A stretch of DNA of 64,000 nt. Origin: Sesamum alatum. Taxonomy: Eukaryota > Streptophyta > Magnoliopsida > Lamiales > Pedaliaceae. The DNA is taken from NCBI GenBank assembly GCA_034509735.1, contig JACGWO010000006.1, positions 7,641,001-7,705,000 of the forward strand, written 5' to 3'. The translations under genes and the position numbers were made by a program. The notes below the pieces were generated by a model that had not been told where the DNA came from, did not search any database, and saw nothing but the letters and a program-made list of their open reading frames with translations. This document shows, in pieces, positions 34,201 to 44,589 of this stretch (position 1 is the stretch's first letter; every line of letters begins with the position of its first letter).

Positions 34201-34840
34201 GTTCGTTCGAAAAAAATCCCCTTGTGCCTTGATATTCACCAAACTAGTAATTGACACCAATTGAGATTGAGTGCAGCCGTTCCACAACGGATGATCCGCA
34301 GCATGCACTACATCAAAAATGATCTGACAATCCAGACACATAATCATAGGGACCTCTCACCATAATATGAACTAGGTCCGACATCAGAAGGACAATACCT
34401 ACCATCATCAGGCACATCCTCTTGGTTATAAGAAGACCAAAAAGACTGCCCGGCGGCATCGAAAACCATCTTCTGCGCCCAATCCATCTGAGCCACATCA
34501 CCCCAATACGAACTACCCTCCTCCTGAACAGCTGGAGTTTGCTGCTGCTAAACATGGGGCGCGGTCAATGCATCAAAGTATTCCTGGACCCTCTCCTCGC
34601 CATGTGAAGTTCAATTACAATACTCCAGCATAAACACTTTCATACACAAGTTAAAATTTACCTCGTCCAGTATTTTTAACCTTTCATTTTTAGACTTTCG
34701 GCATGGACACTTAATCTTCTCCCATCCATATATGCAAGCTAAGACTTGGCCCATTCTAGAAATGCAGTAAAACCATCCTCAAACTCCAGCTTCACACCCA
34801 ACAGGTCTCGATTGTACATCCATCTACTCAACTGTCTTAA
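31252..34840 (-). pseudogene. CACTA TNP2 transposase, copy 2
   Basis: The minus strand carries the transposase-associated N-terminus (SRWMYNRDLLGVKLEFEDGF, about 34770-34840), then a degenerate stretch, then GGIHVSSVRCRGLEAYPDF-type sequence (33800). Next come the core with LPLVMCMKSKYIFLTMVIPS and GMASRWSTVGVMGCPVCMED (33390-33700), MHIENNVFDNIFNTVMDIKG (33089), and the DUF4218-like EHVCGALTEVSLLFQILCST. The C-terminal part includes the DUF4216-like MNCGICVKSSLYTGTDSKFY (31830) and an acidic tail at 31252. It is roughly 90 percent identical to copy 1 where they overlap. Stops and frameshifts throughout show it is dead. Confidence 0.88.
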
Positions 34841-35440
34841 TATGATTAGTCCTACGCACACATGCAATTCACAACAGTAATTAAATAAGCAGAACAAATT
34901 TACACACACACACATATATATATATATATACAATCATTAATTAACTGCATGCATTTTAATCGACCAAAAGGGTTTCAAGTTGTTACCTGAACAAAACAGC
35001 TTCAAAGATAAATGCAAATTTAGCAAAAATTGTTGATATTTTCTATTTTATGTATAAAAATACAAGAGAGAGAGTTAGAAGAAATTAATTGGAGAGAGAG
35101 TAAGAAGAAAAAAATAAAGGGGACATATATATATATATATAAATATTGAAACGGACATTGGAATATTATCTAGAACTCCAAAATTAGCCGTTGATTTAGC
35201 ATTAGAAACGGGGCCAGCAGTGGGAATAGGAACACTAACATATCCATTAAAATATAGCCATTGAAGTATATTCGCAACGGTAATCGGAATACATAATCTG
35301 TTATGTACACGGACTGTTCTCTATAGTAACAAATTTTGGGACAGTCCTTGCAACTCTAACTTAGTTTTGATAAGTACCATAATTAGAAATGATCATTGCA
35401 TTATAATATTTTCATTAGGCGTAAAACAGTATCATTTACC
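34841..35440 (-). other. Probable 5' non-coding end of the right CACTA fragment
   Basis: It contains a CA/TA microsatellite (34902-34931), GAGAGA-rich leader-like sequence (35066-35105) and a TA tract near 35127. From about 35150 short words such as GAAACGG, GGAATA and GTTCTCT hint at CACTA subterminal repeats. No CACTACAA terminus for this fragment could be placed. Confidence 0.45.
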
Positions 35441-35785
35441 ACTACATTTTGGAACGGTCAACCCAACTTTCCAATTCGTAATGGTAGTGGGGCCGAGAGT
35501 AGAAAAGGTAGGCGTTTTAGGTCAACCTACCATTCCAAGAGGCATATATTTGTTCCAAATAGAATGCCAAAATATTTTTGTTCTCTTTTTGGAACGATTG
35601 TCGGACTACAATTGGGAACACATTATATGGCACAGTACGAGGGTTGATCATGCCGTTCCAATACGTTAGGATTCCACGCAACGTGAAAGTGACGTCAGTA
35701 ATGGGTTACTATTCCACGACAGTTCCTGTGACGTTCCAATTTGGATCGAAATTTAGAACAATCGTTGTAATCTGTGCCAATCCCC

Positions 35786-36000
35786 CCCCCCCCCCCCCCC
35801 TTGTTTTTTTTGGAATGCTACCACCATCTTCCTCTCTTCGTCGCCGCCACCACCTCTTAGCCGCAAACCCACCACCACCACCACCACCACCAGAGCCTCC
35901 AATCGCAGGCGCCACCACCACCCCTGTCCACCGCCACCCCCACCTCTATTCCCCTCCGCCACCACCACCTCTTAGCCGCAAACCCATTGCCATCACCACA
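35786..36000. repeat. C-tract and CCA/CCN low-complexity block
   Basis: A run of about 18 C is followed by CCACCACCA repeats and related CCN-rich DNA. It may be a proline-rich first exon remnant of the CACTA second gene, because the second exon also encodes PPPPPEPP. It is low-complexity and not counted as a gene on its own. Confidence 0.5.
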
Positions 36001-36069
36001 CCCCACCCATTTGACCGGTTAATTTTTTTCTTATTAAAAAATTATGAAGTTTTTGTTTGGTATTTTTCG

Positions 36070-36890
36070 TTGATATGATTTAGTACATTGGGGAATTTTT
36101 TTTGAATTTATGCATTTCTGTAATTTTTCTGAATTTTTGTGTAAATATTGTTGAAAATATATTTGTAATTTCTATATGATTTTTCTGTAATTTTGTATAT
36201 TTTTTCTATAAATTTGTTTAATTTGTGTAAAATATTGTTGGAAATGTTTCTATAATTTTTCTATAATTTTTTGTAATTTGTGTAAATATTGTTTGTAATT
36301 TTGTATAATTTGTGTAAATATTGTTGTTCGAACGTTAGTGTGTAAACTATAATATAAATTCGGAAAAATATTGTGAAATTGTGTAAAACTCTGAAATTTA
36401 TGAAAATTGTGAAAATTTTGAAAATTGTAATTTTTCAAACCTTTTTGTAATTTTTTGAAATTTTTGTAATTTGTGAAAAAAAATTTAAAAAAGTTTCTCG
36501 ACATTTTCAATAGCTTTTTTATTTTATTCCTGAATATTTTGTTGTAATTGGAATTAATTCAAATTTTCTAAAATTAATTGGAATTTTTCAGAAATTAATT
36601 GGAACTTACAGAATTTTTCTGAAATTAATTGTAATTTCTATAAATGTATTATGCCAATTCTGTACATTTTTGTGATTCTGTAGATTTAGAGGAATTTTCT
36701 ATAATTTCAGATAATTTTCTGTAATACTCTGCGAATTTTCTGTACACATGGAATTTCTGTAAATATATGGAATTTCTATAAATTGCGTAGTTTTGTGAAT
36801 TATGGCATTTTCTGAGAATTTATTGGAATTTTCTGTATTTTTTAGAATTTTATGTTAATCTATGAAATTTTCTTGAAAATAGTGAACTTG
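36070..36890 (+). repeat. Degenerate AT-rich array of GAATTTTCTGTAATTT-like words
   Basis: About 800 bases built from words such as TTTTTCTGTAATTTT, GAATTTTCTGTA and AATTTGTGTAAATATTGTT, without a strict period. It lies between the proline-rich block and the exon at 36965 and probably represents an expanded intron or leader of the CACTA second gene. Confidence 0.5.
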
Positions 36891-36964
36891 TTGGGAAATT
36901 ACATTATTTTACATAATATAATACAATTAATAGTTTTTAATGCTATAATTTTTCAATGTATAGA

Positions 36965-38370
36965 TTCCATGACGATCGGTGGTCCACCCATTCGTGGTCG
37001 TCGAAAACATATTCCTGCTCCCGCTGTTGATGCGGAAGCATTCCCACCACCACCACCAGAGCCTCCAGTGCCATATGCCCCCCAGTAGATTTGGCCACTA
37101 CAGGGTCATTAACTGCGGAGGTCGGTAGTTTACAGGCCCCGAGGGTGCCAGTTCAGGGGCCCCCTCGGCCGTGGGATTTACCACCACCACCACCACCAAC
37201 GCCTCTAGTGCCTTTACCGTCTGCACTTCACTACATCAGCCTCCGCGATGTGAGGTAATGTACTAAAACGTATTAAATTATTTTAATTGAATTTATCCAA
37301 TTTTAACTTTTGATTATTTTTTCAAGTCGGACCAAGATTTCCACAGTGCGATCAATGCGATGGTGCGCAACCACTATCTTCATCCATGGGGATGCATAAA
37401 GTAGATTGTGCAGGAGCACATGCTGTTTTGGGTTGATAATCTTAAGGTAAGATTTTTTCAAATTTTTAATTATGTTTTTCAAATGTCAATTTTATTGATT
37501 ACTTATAATTTTTTTTTTACCATGTGAATTTGCAACTTACTTACTGGCGGGACTACGACGACGAGTCCATGTACAAAGTAGTCTGGTTGCAGGCTGATCG
37601 ATTTTGCGAAAGCGATTCTCGGACGCCTAGGCTCAGTTGTCCCCACGACTTTGGTTGGCCGATCAAATTTAGCGCCAGCTACATGAGTACTGGGCGAGCC
37701 TGGACTTCAAGGACCTGTAGCAAAGAATAAGTCATTTCATTTTTTTTTTATTTTAATGAATTAATTATTTTTTTAAGTTTATCTTTGATAGGAGGCACAA
37801 CTTGATCGTCCGGTTAAGCAGATGGAAGTTTATAAGAGGAAGGAGTACAGGTGATGGAGCGGCTCGAGGGCAACGCAGGTGGCGCTAAGTAGATTTTCGT
37901 TTTTGTTTTTAATTTATATTATAATTTGATTTTTATTTGTACTAAGTCAACTATTCCGTTCGCAGGAGGCGTTCGAGAGGATGTTGGAGGAACAACAAAC
38001 CCAACCAGCAAATGATCAGTAAGATCCTCCCTCATCTTCTCAAGGCTCGGTGGCCATGACCGAGCAACAGTTGTGGATGTCGGCAGCAGGCGGGCGAAAA
38101 GGGGATCGTGTATTCGGTCTCGGCTCCGAGGCCCACCACTCGATTGCTGGATCATTGCAGCCCTGCTCGTCCACTGCTCCACCACCCCGACCACCACAAG
38201 AGCAACGCTCGGACCTCGATAATCGGGTCAGTAGGCTCGAAGAGATCATAGTGCATTTGACGACCAACTTGTCCGAGCCTCGATCGGCCCCGCTGTCCCA
38301 GGATCCAGCTAATCCCTCGGTGCACGACGACGAGGCAGAAGACGGGGACCCCAATCTGGATATAGATTAG
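36965..38370 (+). pseudogene. CACTA second gene (Transposase_24/PTTA-like), plus strand
   Basis: Exon-like pieces: MTIGGPPIRGRRKHIPAPAV with a PPPPPEPP stretch (36970-37088); YCE-free middle with HSAINAMVRNHYLHPWGCIK (about 37335-37400); a block with ATTLVGR/SNLAP-like sequence near 37640; EAQLDRPVKQMEVYKRKEYR (about 37795-37850); EAFERMLEEQQTQPA (about 37970); then MAMTEQQLWMSAAGGRKGDR and VFGLGSEAHHSIAG (38056-38150), ending with an acidic tail at 38370. The order matches the plant CACTA Transposase_24 family. Introns are suggested by AT-rich gaps (for example 37255-37325). Internal stops (for example TAG at 37086-37088) show decay, although the last exon is open for 106 codons. Confidence 0.68.
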
Positions 38371-39298
38371 GGTCGGGTTTTGTAGTTTTTATTTTTTTCC
38401 TAAATTAGTATGTATATTTTAAATACAATTTTAATTTTGTTAATTATATTGTTACTACTTTTCTTGCTAGATAATTTATAAAAATTTTATATTCAACAAA
38501 TTCAACAACAAATTATAAAAATTAATATTATACCATTATAAAAATGATTAAAGTACTAAAAAATAAATTAAATTTATAATGGCATGGGTCCTGGGAATAC
38601 ATTTCAATAGCACACAATTTGGGAGCAATTCCAAAAGTCGTTCCAAACTATATATGTGGCATCCAGAAAATCGTTTCAAAAACTGAATGTACACAAGTTA
38701 CAAGCGCTAGTAGAGAACCATTTAAATAAACGTTCTAAAAATAGGGAAAAAAATCGTTCCAAAAACTGTTCTAACACCATAACAAAAATGCGCAAGTACT
38801 GCCACAAAGGCCGTTATAATTGTGGTTAAATACATAATACAATGAGAGCTCCAAAAACCGTTACAAAGTAGCCCTCTCCGTGACAAAAGGTGTAGAAAGG
38901 GCCGCTCCAATACAATATAAAATTATCACCACATGTGTAACAAAGACCGTACCAAATACATATCTTATTAATTTAAACTGACCGTCCTGAAACAAGTTCC
39001 AACATCAATTTTTGCATAAGGTCAATCATTGTAATGGTTTCTTGTACCGTTACAAGGTGCGCGGCAAGTTGGGACGGATTTTCTAGTTTCTGTTATAATT
39101 ATTTTGTAACTCGTGTTATAGGAACGGATTGTCTGTCGTTACAACAAACATTACAAAATTTAGAAAGTCGTTCCAACTTTTTTTTCGGTCGTTTCATAAT
39201 CCAAAACAATAAATTGATATTTTTGTAGTGTTAATCAATAATCACATTGGCAGATAATCATGGATTGGTTAAACCTGTAGTAGCGAAAGTATGTCGAT

Positions 39299-39589
39299 TC
39301 AGGTATCTGGATCTGGCTCGTCTACAAGCTCATGCCTCGATTGGATCACGAACACACCATCTTTCTCGTCCTTGAAGATTGCCCCATGTATATCATCAAA
39401 ATCCCCACGAACATCTTCAACTCTTGGTCCACCAAATGTTGTGGAAACTACGAACACTCCTGGCTCACCTTGGTGGATTACTACCGGAATAAACCAGTCA
39501 TTTACACAACTCAAATTCATGGATTCTATGGTGATGCTCCAGGTAAACGTAGAAAGAAAATACAGAGAAAGGGTATTTGGAGAGAGCAT
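39299..39589 (-). CDS. Possible small gene or gene fragment, 96 codons, not recognised
   Basis: A minus-strand frame from ATG at 39587-39589 to TGA at 39299-39301 gives MLSPNTLSLYFLSTFTWSIT, with a hydrophobic start, and later GVFVVSTTFGGPRVEDVRGD and an acidic C-terminus ending in DEPDPDT. The base composition is balanced and gene-like, unlike the AT-rich or repeat flanks. A TATA box candidate, TATATAAGACACAGC, lies upstream at about 39640-39655 on the minus strand. I recognise no family. It sits between a CACTA end (39230) and a Mutator-like element (39690). It could be a host gene fragment or a chance frame. Confidence 0.3.
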   Translation of the reverse strand: MLSPNTLSLYFLSTFTWSITIESMNLSCVNDWFIPVVIHQGEPGVFVVSTTFGGPRVEDVRGDFDDIHGAIFKDEKDGVFVIQSRHELVDEPDPDT

Positions 39590-39689
39590 ACATGGGAGAG
39601 TGTTGTGATCAACTCATTTTTTGTATCACACTATTGCGTTGCTGTGTCTTATATACTTTGATCACAACCATATACCTTATTTATAGGTA

Positions 39690-40929
39690 GGCTTAAAGGC
39701 ATTTTTTGGTCCTGTAACTATAGGCCATTCTTATTTTAGTCCAGTAACTTGCTAGGGTTTCAAAATGGTCCAGTAACTTTTTAATTTGCTCAATTTTGGT
39801 CCATTTTTTGCCGGATTTTATCTAAACTTGCCGGAAAACATCACCGAAATATGATGTGGCAATTTAAATTGGGGAAAATGATTTTATTGGCTAATTGTAT
39901 ATGACATGGCACCTACATGGATTTAATTAAAAAAAAATAACATGTGACATGGCATTAGTTGATAAGGTGGCATTAAGCATTAAGTTATATTATGTAAAAA
40001 ATTGCAATTATTTGTATTTAAAATAAAATAGTATTTTTTTTTTATATTTTTACATTGTTGAATTAAATCATTTTTAATGCATTTTTTTAAAATTTAAAAT
40101 AACATTTTTCTTCTTCTTTCCTTTTAAATATTTAATCAAATATAAAATAAAAAAATGTATCAAATTGTTTAAATTATATTATTTAATACACATAATATTT
40201 ATCATATGTATTTAAAATAAAAATATACCAATTTATAATATTTAAAATTTATATATGTAAGTATATAATACATATATATATATTACATAGCTGGCGGCGA
40301 CGGCGATTGTCGCCCAAAGAAGAGAGGGGCGTCGCCGTCGCCCTGTTTGGGCGACGGCGACGCCCTTTACTTTTCTGGGCGATTGCGGTCGCCCAGATCT
40401 GGGGCTAATCATTCGCCCATTTTCTGGGCGACACTGTCGCCCCCTTTCGTTCTGGGAGACGGCGACGTGGCCCAAATTATTCTGAGCGAAGTCGCCATCG
40501 CCCAGGGGTTGCGCGGTGACGGTCGTCGTCGCCACTGAGGCGGTGGTGGGTCGTCGCCGCCCATATACATTATATATATAATATATATTATGTATATATA
40601 ATTGTGCATATAATAGATATATATATTATCTCATTTTTTCAAATTATAAAATATATTTGTGTAATTCCCTCCCCAAATCCATGTCATCCAGATGACGTGG
40701 CCACTAAATGCCACATCATGTATAATTAGCCAATAAAATCGTTTTTCCCAATTTAAATTGCCACGTCAGATTCTGGTGACGTTTTCCGGTAAGTTTAGAT
40801 AAAATCCGACAAAAAATGGACCAAAATTGAGCAAATTAAAAAGTTACTGGACCATTTTAAAACCCTAAAAAGTTACTGGACTAAAATCAGAATGACCTAT
40901 AGTTACAGGACCAAAAATGCCTTTAAGCC
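39690..40929. mobile_element. Mutator-like element with ~230 bp inverted repeats and GC-rich core (1240 bp)
   Basis: The left end GGCTTAAAGGCATTTTTTGG and the right end (reverse complement GGCTTAAAGGCATTTTTGGT) are near-perfect. Inverted homology continues for some 230 bases, including TTTTTGCCGGATTTTATC and TTGGCTAATTGTATATGACA-type words. The flanks TTTATAGGTA (39680-39689) and TTTATAAGTA (40930-40939) form a 9-10 bp TSD with one mismatch. No transposase is encoded. The core is a GC-rich GGGCGAC/GTCGCCC block like that at 27075-27440. Confidence 0.82.
40290..40565. repeat. GC-rich block of GGGCGAC/GTCGCCC words, second occurrence
   Basis: Some 275 bases contain at least two GGGCGAC and four GTCGCCC words plus many one-mismatch forms (GGCGACGGCGACG, GGGCGATTG, GTCGCCATCGCCC). 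They are bounded by TA-rich microsatellites on both sides. The word set and the AT-rich border are the same as in 27075-27440, but the host element has different termini. Confidence 0.75.
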
Positions 40930-41180
40930 TTTATAAGTATATTCAATTCTATCCCCAAAAGGAGCCCATATCTCAATATACATTTGGGAGACTACAAACT
41001 CTATTAGATAATATTTATCCTAAAAAGGATACTTATCCCGAAATTAAATTGAGAGACTTTAAATTCTATTTTAAATATGGATGCATATTGGGTCACATGT
41101 CCAAACCACACCCAATGTCCAACATGTAATATATAACCAATGCCCTGTTAGTATTCTAGAATTGTTAAACATTTTTGTAA

Positions 41181-41431
41181 GGGTTAAATGCAATTTGCCT
41201 TCCTGTATTATTCAAAAAGATTAATTATCCCCCTGTGAAAAAATAACTAGCAATTTACCCCCTGTGTTATTTAAAATGAAGCAAACGATTCCCTCACAGG
41301 AGGTTTTTTGCTCCGTTTTTAGGGGTTTTTTTACTCAATTTTTAAAATACAGGAGGTGAATTACTATTTATTTTTTCATAGAGGGTTTTTTACACATTTT
41401 ACATATCACAAAGGGTAATTGTATTTTTCCC
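41181..41431. mobile_element. MITE with perfect 10 bp TSD (251 bp)
   Basis: The ends are GGGTTAAATGCAATTTGCC and GGTAATTGTATTTTTCCC. The flanks are ATTTTTGTAA on both sides (41171-41180, 41432-41441). Inner words such as CCCCTGTGAAAAAATAACTA and ATTATTTTTTCATAGAGGG are inverted. It is related to the element in the intron at 42933-43236. Confidence 0.8.
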
Positions 41432-41863
41432 ATTTTTGTAATCTTCCCTCGCTGCAGCTGTTTAATGTTAAAAAAAGAGAGACCATTTTTCTTAACAAAC
41501 AAAAATTCAAAAAATTAAAAAAATAATATCGAACCAAAGTAGTCGATATCAAGATCGACAACCGACATGTATATATTATATATACTACAAGGAGGAGGCA
41601 AAGTTTATTCAGTCAAATGAGCAACTTTTGAGAATGGATAAAGTATAAACGAATGTATAGGCGAAGAGTCGACGTGGGAGGTCCTTACAGGATATCTGAG
41701 CTGTATCTCTTGCATGGCAGCAACGTGTTAGAAAACCCATCCAACCACACTATTCGCGTCAAATTCGAACAATGACTCTATCATCGTTTCCTCACTTAAA
41801 ACAATCCACAACTGCCTTCTTTCCAAATATTCAACCTACAGTTTTTCTTCACAGGAAGTAATA

Positions 41864-42430
41864 ATGGAGTCTTGTTGGGCTCGTTTTGCTATCATCATTC
41901 TGCTACTCTCCGTGCCAGTGTACTCTGATGGTATGTATTTACTCATTAATCACTCCTGTAATTACTTCTTACTGTTCAAGTATTAGTAATTAAGAATGTC
42001 TGAATTTTTTCAAAATTTTGTCAATTTTTTTTTCGTGCGAGTACAGAAAAGTGGTTGCATGCTAGGGTTTCTTTAAGGTTTCTTGATGATGGGATTATTT
42101 TTATTTTCTGAAAGACGGGCAGGAATTAATTAATCTTTCAATTTGAACATCTATTAATGACTAATTGACTACTGGTCTTGTACTAATCATTACTGAACTT
42201 GTCGATTATGAATTAATATTTTTGTTTATTGGCCGTGAGAGGGCATATGTAGAAGGAAGTGATTGTTATTTTTTGACCAAAAAAAAAAAAAAGCAGTGGA
42301 ATGCATATCATAATTATATTTATATTTCAAATTTACATGGTGCACAAATACACACACATAGAAGTAATTAAATTGATTAAGATACACTATTCAATAAGTA
42401 ATAATTTATGTCATTTGAATTTTATTATAG

Positions 42431-42469
<39 letters not shown>

Positions 42470-43982
42470 ATACTTTTAGTCTAGTTGCTTATGAGATTCT
42501 TGAAAATAACTCCATGATCGGCAAAAACTCTCATTTCAATCCTTTTATCTTTGTTAGGAAATTGACTAAAAGATTTACGCCCAAGTTTCATATATAATTG
42601 CCGGAAATGGTTACGTGATTTTGTATATGGTTTCTTCAGTTAATTTTCTAATAGAAGTTGGTAGGAGTATCAGAGGCGCGAGTTTTTGTTAAAGTTATGA
42701 GACTATTTTAGGAAATTTCAATGGGATTAAAAGTGTACAGTCCTCAAGTTATGGGCCGAAAAATGCATTCTTGTGTTCAATATAGGACTTGCACAATAAA
42801 TTCTCCACGAGCTGCTTTTGAATGAAATGTCTAGTGATTGTTCTGTGTTTATTTGGCTAAGTACTGAATCTGTGTGCATTGTATCTTTGCATTATTGAAT
42901 GTTTTGGTGAGCGGAACAGTGTAATATGTTTTGGGATAAATGCAATTTACCCCCTTGATATATACCCTTCTGTGAAAAAATAATTAGCAAATTACCTCGT
43001 AACATAATATGTTTTGGGATAAATGCAATTTACCCCCTTGATATATACCCTTCTGTGAAAAAATAATTAGCAAATTACCTCCTTGTGTTACGAGGAATGA
43101 AGCAAATTACCCCCTATCAAGGGAAAACACAGGGGGTGCTTCATTTTAAGATCATAGGGGGCTATTTGTTAATTATTTTTTCACAGGAGGGTTTTTGCTC
43201 ATTTTTTATATTACATGGATAAATTGCATTTATTCCAATATTTTTTCCATGATTGTAGGCAAATATTTTCATCCTTAATTTACTGGAAACTGTAGGATCT
43301 TACATAGTTGGTTGTAGTGAAGGGGTCTCTGTAATTTCTCAAAATCGAGAGGCTTTTATGTAATATGATGAGACCTCAAATGATGCTTGTTTTATCCCAT
43401 AGGTTGGTGTGTGCAGCGTGCATTAGGATTATTTCTGTGGTTAATTATGTACATAAATAAGCATAGCTTAATTAGTACTTAACTGCAGACGAGGAAGATC
43501 ATCTGCTACAGGGAATCAACAGCTTCAGGCAATCGGCGAATGCTCCGGTTCTCGCCAAGCATGATAAGGCCAATTGTGTGGCCGATGAAATTGCAGACCA
43601 ATTAGAGGACAAACACTGCGCGTCCAACACTGCACCGCCGGCCCAGTCGCAACTGATCTCCAACTACCCGAGTGTTCTAAAGAAATGCAAAATAGACGTC
43701 AACACGACAAGAGATGGAATGATACTGCCGGTGTGCGTGCCACATCGAGTTGCGACTCTGGTGCTCACCAACTACACACAGTCCCAAAATTCAAGATACT
43801 TGAACGACTCCAGGTTCACGGGTGCAGGCATTGGGACCGAAGATGACTGGACCGTTTTAGTCTTAACCACAAACACACCCGGAGGGAGCTTTGCTAGCGG
43901 AGCTGGCCGAGTGACGATATCGGGTTTGAGCCAGTACTTGCCGGCTCTTTTTCTGATGCTATTTCTGGCGTTGATATATTAA
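41864..43982 (+). CDS. Small GPI-anchored secreted protein (At5g19250/At3g06035-like), 2 exons
   Basis: Exon 1 is 41864-41930 and exon 2 is 43489-43982; the intron starts GTATGT and ends TGCAG, and the joined frame is open. The product has 186 residues. Exon 1 supplies a signal peptide (MESCWARFAIIILLLSVPVY). Mature motifs include LLQGINSFRQ, NCVADEIADQLEDKHC, the VLKKCKIDVNTTRDGMILPV segment, NYTQSQNSRYLNDSRFTGAG and WTVLVLTTNTPGGSF. It ends in a hydrophobic tail (LPALFLMLFLALIY) after a small-residue stretch, as needed for GPI anchoring. This matches the plant family of uncharacterised GPI-anchored proteins whose Arabidopsis members include At5g19250; the biochemical function is unknown. 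It would act at the outer face of the plasma membrane. The start is the first ATG giving a signal peptide in frame. The 1558 bp intron carries a MITE and a T35 tract. Confidence 0.85.
42433..42467 (+). repeat. T35 homopolymer in the GPI-protein gene intron
   Basis: This is an uninterrupted run of 35 T inside the intron. Such long runs are prone to assembly and length error. It may mark the tail of a reverse-transcribed insertion, but no retroposon body was recognised next to it. Confidence 0.7.
42933..43236. mobile_element. MITE in intron, with internally duplicated left end
   Basis: The left end GGGATAAATGCAATTTACCC and the right end (reverse complement GGAATAAATGCAATTTATCC) are inverted. 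The flanks AATATGTTTT (42923-42932) and AATATTTTTT (43237-43246) are a 10 bp TSD with one mismatch. The first ~80 bases, together with the left flank AATATGTTTT, are repeated in tandem starting near 43007, so the duplication happened after insertion. It is the same family as 41181-41431. Confidence 0.75.
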
Positions 43983-44152
43983 AGTTGCCGTGCAACTTAT
44001 TATGTGTTTAGGTTGTATTGTACTCTAGTTTGTTTTTCGAATTTCAGGTCGTGTATGAATGTTTTGCATCAGTATGTATATCTCTGTTGTGTTCGCAGAT
44101 TCTGTGGGATTTCTTCTGTGTTGTCGTTTGTATATTTTAAGGGAAGGGATAA

Positions 44153-44320
44153 TTGCACTTTTAGTCCCACCGGATAGGTCTATTCTCATTTTTGGTTCTG
44201 AACTTTGCAAGCTGGACACTTTTGATTTCAAAATTTTAAAAAATGGATGGCATTAGTCCCACATCGTTAAGATTTAAATTTTAACGGCAATGGCACGTGA
44301 ACAATCACGTGGAGTTAGTC
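44153..44320 (+). repeat. Left part of a TTAGTCCC-type repeat element
   Basis: GGGATAATTGCACTTTTAGT and later TTTTTGGTTCTGAAC and TTAGTCCCACATCG resemble the ends of other MITEs in this window. No inverted partner was found downstream, so the element is partial or interrupted by the minisatellite that follows. Confidence 0.4.
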
Positions 44321-44530
44321 AAAGGGTAAAGGCAGATCGAGGTGTTAATTGCTGTAGATATGCATTTTTTCACTCCCCTCAAAGGGTAAAGGCAGATTGA
44401 GGGGTTAATTACTGTCGATATGCATTTTTTCACTCCCCAAAAAAACCTAAGTCCTCTCCTCCCTTAATCAAAGGGTAAAGGCAGATTGAGGGGTTAATTG
44501 CTGTTGATATGCGTTTTTTCACCCCAAAAA
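44320..44530 (+). repeat. 60-89 bp minisatellite, three units
   Basis: CAAAGGGTAAAGGCAGAT starts at 44320, 44380 and 44469, each followed by TTAATTNCTGTNGATATGC and TTTTTTCAC. The first period is 60 and the second 89 because of an extra CCTAAGTCCTCTCCTCC segment, which itself recurs near 44565. Confidence 0.75.
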
Positions 44531-44589
44531 ATACCTATATCAATTTTTCACCCTCAAAGAAATCTAAGTCCTCTCCTCCGTCCTTTTTT

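Larger units (their letters stand above)
35441..39230 (+). mobile_element. Plus-strand CACTA element or fragment with only the second gene
   Basis: The right end is clear: TTTTTGTAGTG at 39220-39230 is a canonical CACTA 3' terminus. It is preceded by some 600 bases of subterminal repeats with words such as CGTTCCAAA, CGTTACAA and GGAACG. Similar words (TTTTGGAACGG, TTGGAACG) occur at 35450-35760. The left end is uncertain; CACTACATTTTGGAACGG at 35441 is my best candidate, but no 3 bp TSD matches. Only a Transposase_24-like gene is present, so the element would have depended on TNP2 supplied elsewhere. Confidence 0.6.

Noticed and set aside
35709..35968. Gly-rich minus-strand frames
   Set aside because: Antisense of the CCA repeat.
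35578..36078. 166-codon proline-rich frame
   Set aside because: It consists mostly of C-tract and CCA repeats; at most a decayed proline-rich exon of the CACTA second gene.
36250..36510. Phe/Asn/His-rich minus-strand frame
   Set aside because: Antisense translation of the AT-rich word array; low complexity.
40242..40609. Short frames in the second GC-rich core
   Set aside because: Same reason as for 27002-27486.
42301..42597. 98-codon frame with a Phe run in the GPI-protein gene intron
   Set aside because: Created by the T35 tract; lies between GTATGT and TGCAG splice sites.
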